Below are positions 7,901-16,701 of a stretch of 64,000 nucleotides of DNA, piece by piece. Positions within the stretch are counted from its first letter, which is position 1. Each line of letters begins with the position of its first letter. Both the position numbers and the translations under genes were made by a program. Below the pieces are notes generated by a model. That model did no database searches. It was given only the letters and a program-made list of their open reading frames with translations, and was not told the origin of the DNA. Origin of the DNA: Nonomuraea maritima (GTDB lineage Bacteria > Actinomycetota > Actinomycetes > Streptosporangiales > Streptosporangiaceae); the NCBI RefSeq assembly GCF_900100395.1, contig NZ_FNFB01000002.1:247074-311073 (forward strand), written 5' to 3'.

Positions 7901-8635
7901 TCAGTCTGTCAGGCCGATCACAGCCCACATGAACAGCGTGCCCAGAATAGTGGCGGTCAACGTCGGGGCCGGGGCGTGGCGGGCGGTGTGGGCCTCGGGG
8001 AGGATGTCGGCGGTCGCCAGGTAGAGGAGGAAACCGGCGAACATCCCCAGGTACGCGGCGAGGAGCTGGTGCGGGATGGTGACGAGGAGGGTGACGGTGG
8101 CACCCGCGACGGGGGCGAGGGCGTCGAGGGCGAGCAGGGTGAGGGCGCGGCGGCGGACGTTCCCGTAGAGGGAGGTGATGGTGTACGTGTTGAAGCCGTC
8201 CGTGAAGTCGTGGGCGACGACGCCCAGCGCGACGGTCACGGCCAGGGATGCCGACGTCTGGTACGCGGCGCCGATGGCGAGCCCGTCCAGGACGCTGTGG
8301 ACGACGAGGGCCGAGCCCGCGAAGAGGCCGAGGCCGGAGCGGGTGTGGCGGTGGGCGGCGTAGGCGTCCTCGTGTCCGGCGTGCATGCCGACCGAGCGTT
8401 CGACCACGTGGATGGCGAGGAAGCCCAGGGCGAGGGTGAGCAGCGGCAGGGGCACGCCGTGGACGTGTACCGGATCGAGGGCGAGGGCCTCCGGCAGGAG
8501 GTCGAAGGCCACGACGCCGAGCATCGCGCCGGCCGCGAAGCCGAGGACGAGGTGGCGGCGCCGGCCGATGCGGTCGGCGACCATACCGCCCACGACGGTC
8601 ATGAGGAACGCCGCCAGCGAGAGCACGATGGGCAT
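7901..8635 (-). CDS. ZIP-family metal transporter
   Basis: 244-residue integral membrane protein. A hydrophobic N-terminus (MPIVLSLAAFLMTVVGGMVA) is followed by about eight membrane segments. The two metal-coordinating family signatures are present: HSVLDGLAIG and HDFTDGFNTY (positions of the HSxxDG and HExxxG motifs of helices IV and V, with Asp in place of Glu in the second). A short loop HAGHEDAYAAHRHTRS is His-rich, as in the variable loops of ZIP proteins. ZIP proteins move zinc or other divalent cations into the cytosol. It is divergent from the APH-type gene; no Zur-like operator is evident in the 90-bp gap. Frame extends upstream but the family start is this ATG. Metal specificity cannot be read from sequence. 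Confidence 0.82.
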   Translation of the reverse strand: MPIVLSLAAFLMTVVGGMVADRIGRRRHLVLGFAAGAMLGVVAFDLLPEALALDPVHVHGVPLPLLTLALGFLAIHVVERSVGMHAGHEDAYAAHRHTRSGLGLFAGSALVVHSVLDGLAIGAAYQTSASLAVTVALGVVAHDFTDGFNTYTITSLYGNVRRRALTLLALDALAPVAGATVTLLVTIPHQLLAAYLGMFAGFLLYLATADILPEAHTARHAPAPTLTATILGTLFMWAVIGLTD

Positions 8636-8712
8636 GAAGCTGCAGGCTAGCGGCGTACGGGGCCAGATCTTCGAGCCTGCGTAAAGTCCGGCGAGGACGG
8701 GGCAAACAGGTC

Positions 8713-8718
8713 TAAGCT
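8713..8718 (+). promoter_or_regulatory. -10 element TAAGCT, near-leaderless start
   Basis: TAAGCT ends eight bases before the ATG at 8727, placing transcription initiation within one or two bases of the start codon. No Shine-Dalgarno sequence is present, which supports leaderless translation of the downstream gene. Confidence 0.4.
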
Positions 8719-8726
8719 TCCTTGGC

Positions 8727-9509
8727 ATGGTCGCGTCGCTCCTGCATGAAATACCGCTGCAGGGCGGGGATGTGACGGACGGAGTGGTGCGCGTCGGAGA
8801 CACCGTGCGCAGACCGGTCAGCGCATCGACGCCCGCCGTGCACGCCCTGCTGAGACACCTGGAGACCGTCGGGTTCGACGGCGCTCCCCGGGTGCTGGGG
8901 TTGGACGGGTTCGGGCGGGAGGTCCTCACGTTCGTCCCCGGCACGTGCGGGTTGCGGGCGGAGAGCGCCTCCGACGAGGCGCTGGCGGCGCTGGCGATGT
9001 TGCTGCGCGAGTTCCACGACGCGACCGCCGGGCTGCCGCTGTCGCCGGACGGATGGGCCGGCGGGTCGAATGACGACAAAGCGCCGGAAGTCATCGGACA
9101 CTGCGACGTGACGCCGGAAAATGTGATTTTTCGCAATGGACGCCCTGTCGCGTTGATCGACTTCGACCTCGCCCGTCCCACCAGCCGGATCTTCGACGTC
9201 GTCACCACGTTGCGGCACTGGGCACCCATCTCCGACCCCGTCGACCGCCCGCTGCTCCTGCGCACCGCCGACGCCGGCGCCCGGATCCGGCTGTTCTGCG
9301 ACGCGTACGGTGTCCCGCCGCGCGACCGCCGCCGACTGCTCGACGTCGCCCGCCTGCGCTTTCACCGCTCGTACGCCCACATGCGGGCCCGCGCGGACGT
9401 CGGCGGGAGCTGGGCGAAGATGTGGGCGGGTGGAGCGGGCGAGCGCATCCGCCGGGCCAGCGCATGGCTGGATGTGCACGAAGATGAGCTTCATGCCCAA
9501 TTGGTGTGA
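8727..9509 (+). CDS. aminoglycoside-phosphotransferase-fold kinase
   Basis: 260 residues of the APH/choline-kinase fold. The catalytic loop IGHCDVTPENVIF (about 128-140; HxDxxxxN) and the magnesium-binding IDFDLA (about 148-153) are intact. The substrate is unknown; many chromosomal members phosphorylate small hydroxylated metabolites, not drugs. No Shine-Dalgarno precedes the ATG and a -10-like element sits just upstream, so it is probably leaderless. The 3' end overlaps cobD by 17 bp, so the two genes share a transcript. Whether the kinase has a role in cobalamin or salvage metabolism is only a guess from this overlap. Confidence 0.85.
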   Translation: MVASLLHEIPLQGGDVTDGVVRVGDTVRRPVSASTPAVHALLRHLETVGFDGAPRVLGLDGFGREVLTFVPGTCGLRAESASDEALAALAMLLREFHDATAGLPLSPDGWAGGSNDDKAPEVIGHCDVTPENVIFRNGRPVALIDFDLARPTSRIFDVVTTLRHWAPISDPVDRPLLLRTADAGARIRLFCDAYGVPPRDRRRLLDVARLRFHRSYAHMRARADVGGSWAKMWAGGAGERIRRASAWLDVHEDELHAQLV

Positions 9510-10428
9510 TCCTCTGGGCCTCGCCCTCGGCGTGGCCCTCGACCGGCTCGTGGCCGACCCCCAGAGTCCCGCCCACCCGGTCGCCGTGTTCGGGCGGGCC
9601 GCGGCCCGGCTGGAGAAGTCCCTGTACGGCGACGACCGCGCGCGCGGCGTCCTGCACGTGGCGGTCTGCGTCGGTGGCGCGGCCGGGCTCGGGGTGCTGG
9701 CGATGAAGGTGCCGGGACGTCCGGCGCGCACGACGCTGACGGCCCTGGCCACCTGGGCCGTGCTGGGCGGGACGACGCTCGCCCGCGAGGGCGCGCACAT
9801 GAGCGACGCGCTCGAGGCCGGCGACCTGGAACGCGCCAGGGACCGGCTCCCCCACCTGTGCGGACGTGACCCCTCCGGCCTCGACGCCAAGGAGCTCGCC
9901 CGCGCGACGGTCGAGTCGCTGGCGGAGAACACCTCCGACGCCGTGGTGGCCCCGCTGTTCTGGGGTGCGGTGGCGGGGGTGCCGGGGTTGCTGGCGTACC
10001 GGGCGATCAACACGCTGGACGCGATGATCGGTCATCGTTCGCCCCGGTACGAGCGGTTCGGGTGGGCGGCGGCACGGCTGGACGACGTCGCGAACTACGT
10101 GCCCGCGCGGGTGACCGGGGTCCTCACGGTGCTGACGGCGCCCGACCCGGCGGGGGCGCGGGCCGTGCTGCGGCGCGACGGGCACCGGCACCCCAGCCCG
10201 AACGCGGGGCAGTGCGAGTCCGCGTTCGCCGGGGGGCTCGGGGTGACGTTGGGAGGCGAGAACGTCTACGGCGGACGTACGGAGAGCCGGCCGACGATGG
10301 GCGACGGGCCGAAACCGGACGTCCAGGACATCCGCCGCGCGGTCGATCTGACCCGCGCGGTCAGCCTGGCTGCGGCGGGCGCGGCCGTCGTCACCGCCTG
10401 GTGCCTGCGCCGCGCCTTCCGCCGCTGA
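9493..10428 (+). CDS. cobD: adenosylcobinamide-phosphate synthase CobD/CbiB
   Basis: Inner-membrane enzyme that attaches the aminopropanol (phosphate) arm to adenosylcobyric acid. 311 residues, the family norm. Typical motifs: LDRLVADPQSPAHPVAVFGR near the N-terminus, LARATVESLAENTSDAVVAP, INTLDAMIGHRSPRYERFGW and SPNAGQCESAFAGGLGV, with hydrophobic segments between them. The start is the third in-frame ATG (MPNWCDPLGLA), chosen because family members begin there; ATGs 7 codons upstream are possible. It overlaps the APH-type gene by 17 bp. It lies 23 kb from the main cobalamin cluster, and no riboswitch is seen before it. A strong hairpin follows it. Confidence 0.92.
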   Translation: MPNWCDPLGLALGVALDRLVADPQSPAHPVAVFGRAAARLEKSLYGDDRARGVLHVAVCVGGAAGLGVLAMKVPGRPARTTLTALATWAVLGGTTLAREGAHMSDALEAGDLERARDRLPHLCGRDPSGLDAKELARATVESLAENTSDAVVAPLFWGAVAGVPGLLAYRAINTLDAMIGHRSPRYERFGWAAARLDDVANYVPARVTGVLTVLTAPDPAGARAVLRRDGHRHPSPNAGQCESAFAGGLGVTLGGENVYGGRTESRPTMGDGPKPDVQDIRRAVDLTRAVSLAAAGAAVVTAWCLRRAFRR

Positions 10429-10489
10429 CGGCGCCTCGACCACAGCGCTTTCCACACCTGACCCCGCCCCCACCGCCGGTCGGGACGAC

Positions 10490-10511
10490 GCCCGCCCGAT
10501 CGCGGGCGGGC
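10490..10511. terminator. hairpin between convergent cobD and xth
   Basis: Perfect 9-bp stem GCCCGCCCG/CGGGCGGGC with loop ATCG, directly between two convergent genes. There is no T-run, so it is a GC-rich actinobacterial-type terminator serving either strand. Confidence 0.6.
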
Positions 10512-10512
10512 G

Positions 10513-11301
10513 CTACGGCTCCAGGTCGATCACGATGGGGGCGTGGTCGGAGGGGGCCTTGCCCTTGCGGGCCTCGCGGTCGACGTACGCCGAGCGGACG
10601 CGGGCGGCCACGTCGGCGGCCGCGTAGACGAGATCGATGCGCATGCCCATGTTCTTGTGGAACATCCCGGCCCGGTAGTCCCAGTACGTGTACGGGTGCG
10701 GCCCCTTCATCGGCGTCGGCACCACGTCAAGCAGCCCGAGGTCGCGCAGGTCGGCGAGGGCCTGACGTTCGGCGGGCGTGACGTGGGTGGAGCCGACGAA
10801 GAGGGCCGGGTCCCACACGTCGGCGTCGGTCGGGGCCACGTTGTAGTCGCCGCACACGACGAGCGGCCCGGCCGCGATCTCGGACGCGAGGGCGTCCCGC
10901 AACGCGGCGAACCAGTCGAGTTTGTACGCGTAGTGGGGCGAGTCGACCGCGCGGCCGTTGGGGGCGTACACGGACCACACGCGCAGGCCGCCGCACGTCG
11001 CGCCGATCGCGCGGGCCTCAGGGCGGGGGACGCCGTCCTCGGCGAAGCCCGGCTCGCCGGGAAAGCCCCGGGTCACGTCGTCGAGCCCGACCCTGGACAG
11101 CAGGGCGACGCCGTTCCAGCGCCCGTCGCCGTGGGCCGCTACGGCGTAGCCGAGCACGCCCACCTCCCCGACGGGGAACGCCTCCGTCGGGCACTTCGTC
11201 TCCTGCAGGCACACGACGTCGGGCCGGACCTCGGCCAGCCAGTCGAGCAGGCGCGGCAGCCGTGCCTTGACCGAGTTGACGTTCCAGGTAGTCAGGCGCA
11301 T
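10513..11301 (-). CDS. xth: exodeoxyribonuclease III
   Basis: Apurinic/apyrimidinic endonuclease and 3'-5' exonuclease of base-excision repair, 262 residues. Family motifs: MRLTTWNVNSVKARL at the N-terminus, VCLQETKCPTEAFP (catalytic Glu and metal site), WSVYAPNGR, VVCGDYNVAPTDADV, and the C-terminal RIDLVY ... SDHAPIVIDL with the catalytic Asp-His. The start is the ATG giving MRLTTWN, the conserved N-terminus; the frame is open upstream without homology. The gene is 4 bp downstream of the YiiX-like gene, so they are co-transcribed. Nothing unusual. Confidence 0.94.
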   Translation of the reverse strand: MRLTTWNVNSVKARLPRLLDWLAEVRPDVVCLQETKCPTEAFPVGEVGVLGYAVAAHGDGRWNGVALLSRVGLDDVTRGFPGEPGFAEDGVPRPEARAIGATCGGLRVWSVYAPNGRAVDSPHYAYKLDWFAALRDALASEIAAGPLVVCGDYNVAPTDADVWDPALFVGSTHVTPAERQALADLRDLGLLDVVPTPMKGPHPYTYWDYRAGMFHKNMGMRIDLVYAAADVAARVRSAYVDREARKGKAPSDHAPIVIDLEP

Positions 11302-11305
11302 CCCT

Positions 11306-11932
11306 CTAGCGTGCCACTCGTTCGACGGCCACCGTGATCTCGTCGCCGAGCCGGCGGCCGGTGAGCAGTTCGAGGTGGTCGCCGCTCCAGAAGCGGCCTG
11401 GGTCGTACCAGCTGGGCCGGCGGCCGGTCGGCAGCAGGCCCATTGCTTCGTACGTGACGGCCACCACCTCGGCGCAGTAGGCACTCTCCATGGTCTGCTC
11501 CGCGCGGCTCCTGCGCGGGACGCGGCCCCGCGCCCAGCGGGCCGCGAGCCTGGCGGTGGAGGGAAAGGGCGTGCCGTCGAGCCGGGCGACCGTGCGCAGC
11601 GCGGCGTCCTCCATCTCGCGGGTCACCTCGGGGTCGAGCTGGCGCAGCCAGGGGCGCTGGCCGTACTTCGAGACCCACACCGTCACGGCGTCGCGCAGGT
11701 CGTGCAGCTGGACGCCACGGTGGTGGGTGCCGGACCACAGGTCGGGCAGCGACCTGCCGAGCTCGGCGTGCCACATCATGGGAGGCAGGTCGTCGATCAC
11801 GACGGCCATGCCCACGTGGTTGACCGGGCTGTTGGTCACCGTCTGGATGGCGCGGTCGGGGGCGGAGCGCCCGCGGAAGATCCACAGGTCGCCGGTACGG
11901 GTCACGTGTACGGCCTCGTCGAGAGTCAGCAC
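11306..11932 (-). CDS. YiiX-like permuted papain-fold protein
   Basis: 208 residues. The order of motifs fits the permuted NlpC/P60 (YaeF/YiiX, C92-type) fold: GDLWIFRG, then PVNHVGMAVVIDD with the active-site His (about 39), and the candidate nucleophile Cys late in SAYCAEVVAVTYEAMGLL (about 153). Members cleave amide or lipid bonds, or are of unknown activity; no signal peptide is seen, so it is likely cytoplasmic. It is transcribed ahead of exonuclease III with only 4 bp between them, but no functional link is known. Assignment rests on the fold motifs only. Confidence 0.55.
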   Translation of the reverse strand: MLTLDEAVHVTRTGDLWIFRGRSAPDRAIQTVTNSPVNHVGMAVVIDDLPPMMWHAELGRSLPDLWSGTHHRGVQLHDLRDAVTVWVSKYGQRPWLRQLDPEVTREMEDAALRTVARLDGTPFPSTARLAARWARGRVPRRSRAEQTMESAYCAEVVAVTYEAMGLLPTGRRPSWYDPGRFWSGDHLELLTGRRLGDEITVAVERVAR

Positions 11933-11949
11933 GGAGCTAGCCTAAGCAG

Positions 11950-12111
11950 ATGCGCTGGTGGAAAATGCTGGGTCTGGCCGGAATCATGGGGGTCGCCGCC
12001 ACGGGAGTGGTGATCGCGCGCGCCGAACGCCGCCGCCGCGCGTACACCCCCGACGAGGTCAGGGCCCGCCTGCGCGACCGCGTCGCTCAGGCGGACGGAC
12101 GCAGCAGGTAG
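11950..12111 (+). CDS. small single-pass membrane protein, 53 residues
   Basis: ATG at 11950, stop TAG at 12109. The protein begins MRWWKMLGLAGIMGVAATG, one hydrophobic helix, then a strongly basic turn ARAERRRRAYT and a DEVRARLRDRVAQA amphipathic tail. The coding frame shows high third-position GC. The gene is divergent from the YiiX-like gene, and its last 25 bp overlap the end of the convergent binding-protein gene. Proteins of this shape are common unnamed actinobacterial proteins; no function is claimed. Confidence 0.6.
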   Translation: MRWWKMLGLAGIMGVAATGVVIARAERRRRAYTPDEVRARLRDRVAQADGRSR

Positions 12112-13655
12112 GCGAAGACGACGTCGGGGTAGGCCGGGTTGTCGTCGTACCCCTGCACGCCCGCGTAGTACGCGCGGCGCGCCGTCACCACCCACGGCAC
12201 CGCCGCCGCGGCCCGCTGGTCCAGCACTCGTCGCGTGGCCTTCTCGTACGCCTGCTGCGCCGCGGTCCTGTCGGTGACGGTCAGCTCCGGCAGTGTGTCG
12301 AGCAGCGCGTCCAGCCCCTGGTCCGACAGGTACGACAGGTTGAGCACGGGCGGCTCGGCGCCGTGGAAGACGGTGCCGAAGTAGGAGTAGGCGTCGGCGT
12401 AGTCGGGCCACCAGTACATGACGACGACGTCCTGGCCGCGCTTCTTCGCCAGCTCCCACTGCTCGTTCCATGGCATCGCCGTGGCCTGGACGGTGACGTT
12501 GAGCCGCCGGAGGGTCGCGCTCAGCCGCCGTACGAGAATTTGCTGGTCGGGGTCGCCCTCGCTGTAGGTGAGCCGGAGCCGCAGCGGGCGCCCGCCGGGG
12601 CCGTGGCCCGACTGCGTGAGCAGGCGCCTGGCGGCGGCGAGGTCCTGGCGGGGCGCGCGTCCTGGCACGTGGCCGAGCAGCCCTTCAGGGACGATGCCGC
12701 TGGCCGGTGCGACCGAGCCGTTGAGCGCCTTGACCAGCCCGCGGTAGTCGATGGCCTGCTGCACCGCGCGGCGCACCCGCACGTCGCGCATGGGTCCGGC
12801 GGCGGTGTTGAACAGCAGCATCGCGGTCGTGAAGGACGGCCGTTCCGAGGTGCGCAACCCGGGCTCGACCGCGGCGCGCGCGTACAGGCGTGGGCCGAGG
12901 CGGCCGGCGAAGGTGGCCTCGCCCCGCTGGAGCAGCTCGTAGGCCCGTTCCGGGGTGGCGACGACCTTGAACTTCACCGTGTCGTAGTGCGGCCGGCGCC
13001 ACCCGCCCCAGTAGCCGGCGTACGCCTTGAGGGTGAGCTCGTCCTCGGCGCCCTTCTTCCAGGCGGTCACGGTGTACGGGCCCGAGCCCGCGTCCCTGCC
13101 CTGCCGGAACCACGCCGTGAGGTCGGGCGCCGCCTTGGTGTCGTAGACGTAGGCGGCGTAGCCGGCGGAGGCCACGACGTCCAGGGGGACGGGGTACTTC
13201 AGCGCGAACGTCACCGTGAGCGGGTCGTCGGCGCGGATGGAGGCGACGGCGCTCCAGATGTAGGAGGCCCCGGTCCCGGTCCGCATGGTGCGCTCGACGG
13301 ACGCCTTGACCGCGGCCGCGTCGAGTGGCCTGCCGGTGTGGAAGGTGACGCCGGGGCGGAGGGTGAACGTCCAGGTGCGGCCGTCGGCGGACGAGCGCCA
13401 CGACGTGGCCAGCCGCGGCGCGGTCCTCCTGGTGACGGGGTTCCAGTACGTGAGGGTCTCGTAGACGTTCTGGAAGGCGACGATCTCGTTGGAGTAGGAA
13501 CGGCCAGGGTCCCACTCGGTGACGACGTCGGCGGTGCGCACGTACACGAAGGGCGACTCTCCCGCGGGCGCCCGTTGCGGTTCGGGTGGCGTCGAACAGG
13601 CGGCCAGGAGAGCCAGAAGGGTCAGTACGGCGGCCGCGGCGAATCGACGGCGCAA
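12087..13655 (-). CDS. ABC transporter substrate-binding lipoprotein, family 5
   Basis: Extracytoplasmic solute-binding protein of the oligopeptide/dipeptide (SBP_bac_5) type, about 522 residues. N-terminus LRRRFAAAAVLTLLALLAAC is a lipoprotein signal ending in lipobox LAAC. Family blocks follow: ATSWRSSADGRTWTFTLRPG, VTFHTGRPLDAAAVKASVER, VRRAVQQAIDY and YWWPDYADAYSY. I chose the TTG at 13655 because GGGAG lies five bases upstream; an upstream TTG at 13712 has no ribosome site. No permease or ATPase genes are adjacent, so it must work with a transporter encoded elsewhere, or has another binding role. Substrate unknown. Confidence 0.88.
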   Translation of the reverse strand: MRRRFAAAAVLTLLALLAACSTPPEPQRAPAGESPFVYVRTADVVTEWDPGRSYSNEIVAFQNVYETLTYWNPVTRRTAPRLATSWRSSADGRTWTFTLRPGVTFHTGRPLDAAAVKASVERTMRTGTGASYIWSAVASIRADDPLTVTFALKYPVPLDVVASAGYAAYVYDTKAAPDLTAWFRQGRDAGSGPYTVTAWKKGAEDELTLKAYAGYWGGWRRPHYDTVKFKVVATPERAYELLQRGEATFAGRLGPRLYARAAVEPGLRTSERPSFTTAMLLFNTAAGPMRDVRVRRAVQQAIDYRGLVKALNGSVAPASGIVPEGLLGHVPGRAPRQDLAAARRLLTQSGHGPGGRPLRLRLTYSEGDPDQQILVRRLSATLRRLNVTVQATAMPWNEQWELAKKRGQDVVVMYWWPDYADAYSYFGTVFHGAEPPVLNLSYLSDQGLDALLDTLPELTVTDRTAAQQAYEKATRRVLDQRAAAAVPWVVTARRAYYAGVQGYDDNPAYPDVVFAYLLRPSA

Positions 13656-13744
13656 CGCATCTCCCTTGACTCGCCGATGTACGCGGGGCAACTTACTCCA
13701 AGATCGCTCCAAAGGGGGGACACACAGCTAAAAGTCCAGAAAAA

Positions 13745-13775
13745 TTGGGCAATCTGGTGATCGAATTGCTATCCT
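13745..13775 (+). promoter_or_regulatory. possible promoter of the conservon kinase
   Basis: TTGGGC and TATCCT separated by 19 bp, in an AT-richer gap before the kinase start at 13830. The spacer is long, so this is weak. Confidence 0.25.
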
Positions 13776-13829
13776 CATGGCTTGTCCCGTCCGGGGTTGC
13801 CAGTAAGGGACCGACCGGAGTGAGGTGCC

Positions 13830-15716
13830 ATGGGTCGCAGCCGAACGATCCGGATGAAGATCATCGGGCTTCTCCTGGTGCCGCTGACCTCCATGGTGGT
13901 GTTGTGGGGGGTCATCACCGCCGTCACCGCCACCGAGAGCCTGGAGCTGCGTCAGTACAAGACAGTCTGGACGAACCTCCGTCTTCCCGCGTACGAACTG
14001 ATCACCGAGATCCAGCGCGAACGCCTCGTGACCGCGCAGCTCCTGAGCCGCACGGTCCACAGGTCCGTGGTCAACACTCAGCGGTCGCGCACCGACGCCG
14101 CCGGCGAAGCGTTCAGGAAGCGCTCGGCGACCCCCCAAGACAGATCGGAAGAGATCCGCACGCAAGTGGACGCGGTGTACACGCAACTCGACAGGCTCGA
14201 CGCGATCCGAGGCGAGATCGACGCGGGCCTGTCCGACCGTCTGCGCACCGTGGAGGCGTACAACCGGGTCGTCGACACCCTCTTCGGCCTGCACCGGCGG
14301 GTCGCGCTGATCGACGACATCCCGATCTACGAGCAGTCCCGCCTCGTCATCGACATGGGGTACGCCACGGAGCTGCTGACGCGGGAGCAGGCCCTCGTCA
14401 TCGGACAGGTCGTCCCGGCGGAGCGCAGGCTGTTCAGCCAGCTCGCCGGCAACCGCCGCTTCCTGCTCGACCAGGCGCTGGACGACCTCGACCCGGCGCT
14501 GCGCGACCCCCAGGTCTCCATCGTCGCCTCCCCCGCCTACCAGCGGATGCGCACGATGGAGGACCAGATCATCGCGGGCCGCACGCCGCAGAACTGGGTC
14601 ACCACCACGGACGCGCTGGTCAAGGCGCTGGACACCGCCCAGCTCCGGGCCAGCACAACGCTGAACGAGCGGGCCGACCCGATCGCCGACCAGGTGCTGT
14701 CGCGGGCGTTCCTGCTCGCGGGCACCGCACTCGCGCTCGTGGTCGTGTCCATCGTGTTCTCGCTGCGCATGGGCGGACGGCTGTCGAAGGAGCTCGCCGC
14801 GCTCCGGCAGGCCGCGCTGGAGGTGGCCGAGGAGCGGCTGCCTGACGTGGTGGCCAAGCTGCGCAGGGGCGAGACCGTCGAGATGCCTGAGCTGCGGGTG
14901 GCCAGCACCACCACCGAGATCGGCGACGTCGGGCAGGCGTTCTCGACCGTCCAGCAGACCGCCGTCGAGGCCGCGGTCGGCCAGGCCCAGCTCAGCGAGG
15001 GCGTCGGGCACGTCTTCCGCAACCTCGCCCGGCGCAGCCAGACGCTGCTGCACCGCCAGCGCATCCAGCTGCAGGACATGCAGCACCGCGCCACCGACCC
15101 GGAGGCGCTGGAGGACCTGTTCAAGCTCGACCACCTCACCACCCGGATGCGCCGCCACGCCGAGGGCCTGATCATCCTGTCGGGGGCGACGCCGGGACGC
15201 GGCTGGAGCCGTCCAGTGCCGATGCTGGACGTGGCGCGCGGCGCGACCGCCGAGGTGGAGGACTACCAGCGGGTGGTCGTCGAGCCGATGCCAGGACACC
15301 GGCTGGCGGGGCCGGTGGTCGGCGACGTCATCCACCTGGTCGCCGAGCTCATCGAGAACGCGACCGTCTACTCCCCCGCCCACACCCCGGTCATCGTGCG
15401 CGGTGAGGCGGGGGCCCGCGGCTTCGCCCTGGAGGTGGAGGACCGCGGTTTCGCCATGAGCGCCGAGGAGCTGGCCGAGTACAACGAGCGGCTGGCCAGC
15501 CCGCCGGAGTTCGACCTGGCCGACAGCGACCGGCTGGGCCTTTTCGTCGTTTCCCGCCTGGCCGCCAGGCATGACATCCGCGTGACACTACGCGGTTCAC
15601 CATATGGAGGGACCACCGCGATCGTGTTGATCCCGGAAGAGCACGTGGCCGAACCCGAGGCCGAGACTCCCCAGCAGGACTCCATCCGGCCCATGCGGGT
15701 GGTGCGCAATGACTGA
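13830..15716 (+). CDS. NIT-domain sensor histidine kinase-like protein (CvnA type)
   Basis: 628 residues. A membrane segment (KIIGLLLVPLTSMVVLWGVI, about 10-29) is followed by an extracytoplasmic nitrate/nitrite-sensing-type (NIT) region (about 45-285), a second helix AFLLAGTALALVVVSIVFSL, a HAMP linker and a C-terminal HATPase (VAELIENATVYSP about 500-512; DRLGLFVVSRLAARHDI about 565-581). This is the CvnA architecture of actinomycete conservons, in which the kinase-like protein works with a roadblock protein, a DUF742 protein and a small GTPase. The next gene, overlapping by 8 bp, is the DUF742 partner, but no roadblock or GTPase gene is present. A conserved phospho-acceptor His of the usual H-box is not obvious. 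Confidence 0.87.
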   Translation: MGRSRTIRMKIIGLLLVPLTSMVVLWGVITAVTATESLELRQYKTVWTNLRLPAYELITEIQRERLVTAQLLSRTVHRSVVNTQRSRTDAAGEAFRKRSATPQDRSEEIRTQVDAVYTQLDRLDAIRGEIDAGLSDRLRTVEAYNRVVDTLFGLHRRVALIDDIPIYEQSRLVIDMGYATELLTREQALVIGQVVPAERRLFSQLAGNRRFLLDQALDDLDPALRDPQVSIVASPAYQRMRTMEDQIIAGRTPQNWVTTTDALVKALDTAQLRASTTLNERADPIADQVLSRAFLLAGTALALVVVSIVFSLRMGGRLSKELAALRQAALEVAEERLPDVVAKLRRGETVEMPELRVASTTTEIGDVGQAFSTVQQTAVEAAVGQAQLSEGVGHVFRNLARRSQTLLHRQRIQLQDMQHRATDPEALEDLFKLDHLTTRMRRHAEGLIILSGATPGRGWSRPVPMLDVARGATAEVEDYQRVVVEPMPGHRLAGPVVGDVIHLVAELIENATVYSPAHTPVIVRGEAGARGFALEVEDRGFAMSAEELAEYNERLASPPEFDLADSDRLGLFVVSRLAARHDIRVTLRGSPYGGTTAIVLIPEEHVAEPEAETPQQDSIRPMRVVRND

Positions 15717-16065
15717 GGAACGCTGGCTGGACGAGGACGCCGGTCCGATCGTCCCCGCCTACCTGCTGACCAGGGGCCGGACGGTGCCCGCGAGCGAGGC
15801 CATCGACCTCATCGCGGTCATCATCACGGCCGGGGGGCTCACGCCGCCGCGCGGGCTCGACCCCGAGCACCTGATCATCCTGCAGAAGTGCACCCAGCCG
15901 ACCCGGCTGGTGGACGTCGCCGCCGAGCTGAACCTGCCCATCGGCGTGGTCCGGGTCCTCGTCGGCGACCTGCACGCCCAGAAGCTCGTACAGGTCGAGC
16001 TGCCGCCGCCCGCCCCTGACGCGAAGGTCCTGCTGGAGGTGATCAGCGGCCTGAAGGCGCTGTGA
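15709..16065 (+). CDS. DUF742 protein (CvnC type)
   Basis: 118 residues, winged-helix-like DUF742. Typical features: an acidic start with IVPAYLLTRGRTVPASEA, then PRGLDPEHLIILQKCTQPTR and the helix-turn-helix-like VDVAAELNLPIGVVRVLVGD. In conservons this protein couples the kinase to the GTPase switch. It overlaps the kinase by 8 bp, so they are translationally coupled. The usual preceding roadblock (CvnB) and following GTPase (CvnD) genes are missing. Confidence 0.88.
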   Translation: MTEERWLDEDAGPIVPAYLLTRGRTVPASEAIDLIAVIITAGGLTPPRGLDPEHLIILQKCTQPTRLVDVAAELNLPIGVVRVLVGDLHAQKLVQVELPPPAPDAKVLLEVISGLKAL

Positions 16066-16107
16066 CGCGTGGGCTGGTAGACCTGGAGCGAGCGACAGGG
16101 AGGGCGC

Positions 16108-16542
16108 ATGCGGTTTTCTGTGGCGGCCGACAGCAGGGACGGCGTGGCCGAGCGCGTCGTGGCCGAGCTGCGCGGGCGCGGGCACGAGGTCGTGACTCAC
16201 GGCGCGCTGAACGACGGCGAGCGCGACGACTGGGCGTGGGCGTCGGAGCGCGCCGCCCGCGACGTCAGCGAGGGCCACGCCGACCAGGCGGTGGTGTGCT
16301 GCTGGACGGGCACGGGCGCGGCGATCGCGGCCAACAAGGTGCCCGGTGTGCGGGCGGCGCTGTGCGTCGACGCCTACACCGCCGACGGCGCGCGCAAGTG
16401 GAACGACGCCAACGTGCTGGCGCTCAGCCTGCGGCTCACGTCCGACGTGGTGCTGGCGGAGATCCTCGACGCCTGGCTGGCGGGACGGCCCAGCGCCGAC
16501 CCCGCCGACCTGGCCAATGTCACCCATCTCGACGAGATCTGA
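16108..16542 (+). CDS. RpiB/LacA/LacB-family sugar-phosphate isomerase
   Basis: 144 residues with GGGAGG before the ATG. RpiB-like folding pattern: MRFSVAADSRDGVAERVVAEL, EVVTHGALNDGERDDW, a DQAVVCCWTGTGAAIAANKVPGVRAALC block corresponding to the family's phosphate-binding G-T-G segment and active-site Cys, then WNDANVLALSLR. Members interconvert ribose-5-phosphate and ribulose-5-phosphate or related sugars. The first-loop histidine usual in RpiB (SDHAG) is replaced here (ADSRDG), so substrate preference is uncertain. It lies 42 bp after the DUF742 gene; no functional link is evident. Confidence 0.78.
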   Translation: MRFSVAADSRDGVAERVVAELRGRGHEVVTHGALNDGERDDWAWASERAARDVSEGHADQAVVCCWTGTGAAIAANKVPGVRAALCVDAYTADGARKWNDANVLALSLRLTSDVVLAEILDAWLAGRPSADPADLANVTHLDEI

Positions 16543-16701
16543 GCCGCCGGGTCACGCGGCCGTCACCACAAGGGCGCGGAAAGCGTCGGTGGCGGCCTTT
16601 ACAGTGCTGGGCATGACCGGCACGCCCCTCCGCCCACAGTGGTCATGAAAGACGGCGTCGTCCTGCACAATTGACCGGCGGGACCATCGAAAGGCAGGCA
16701 A

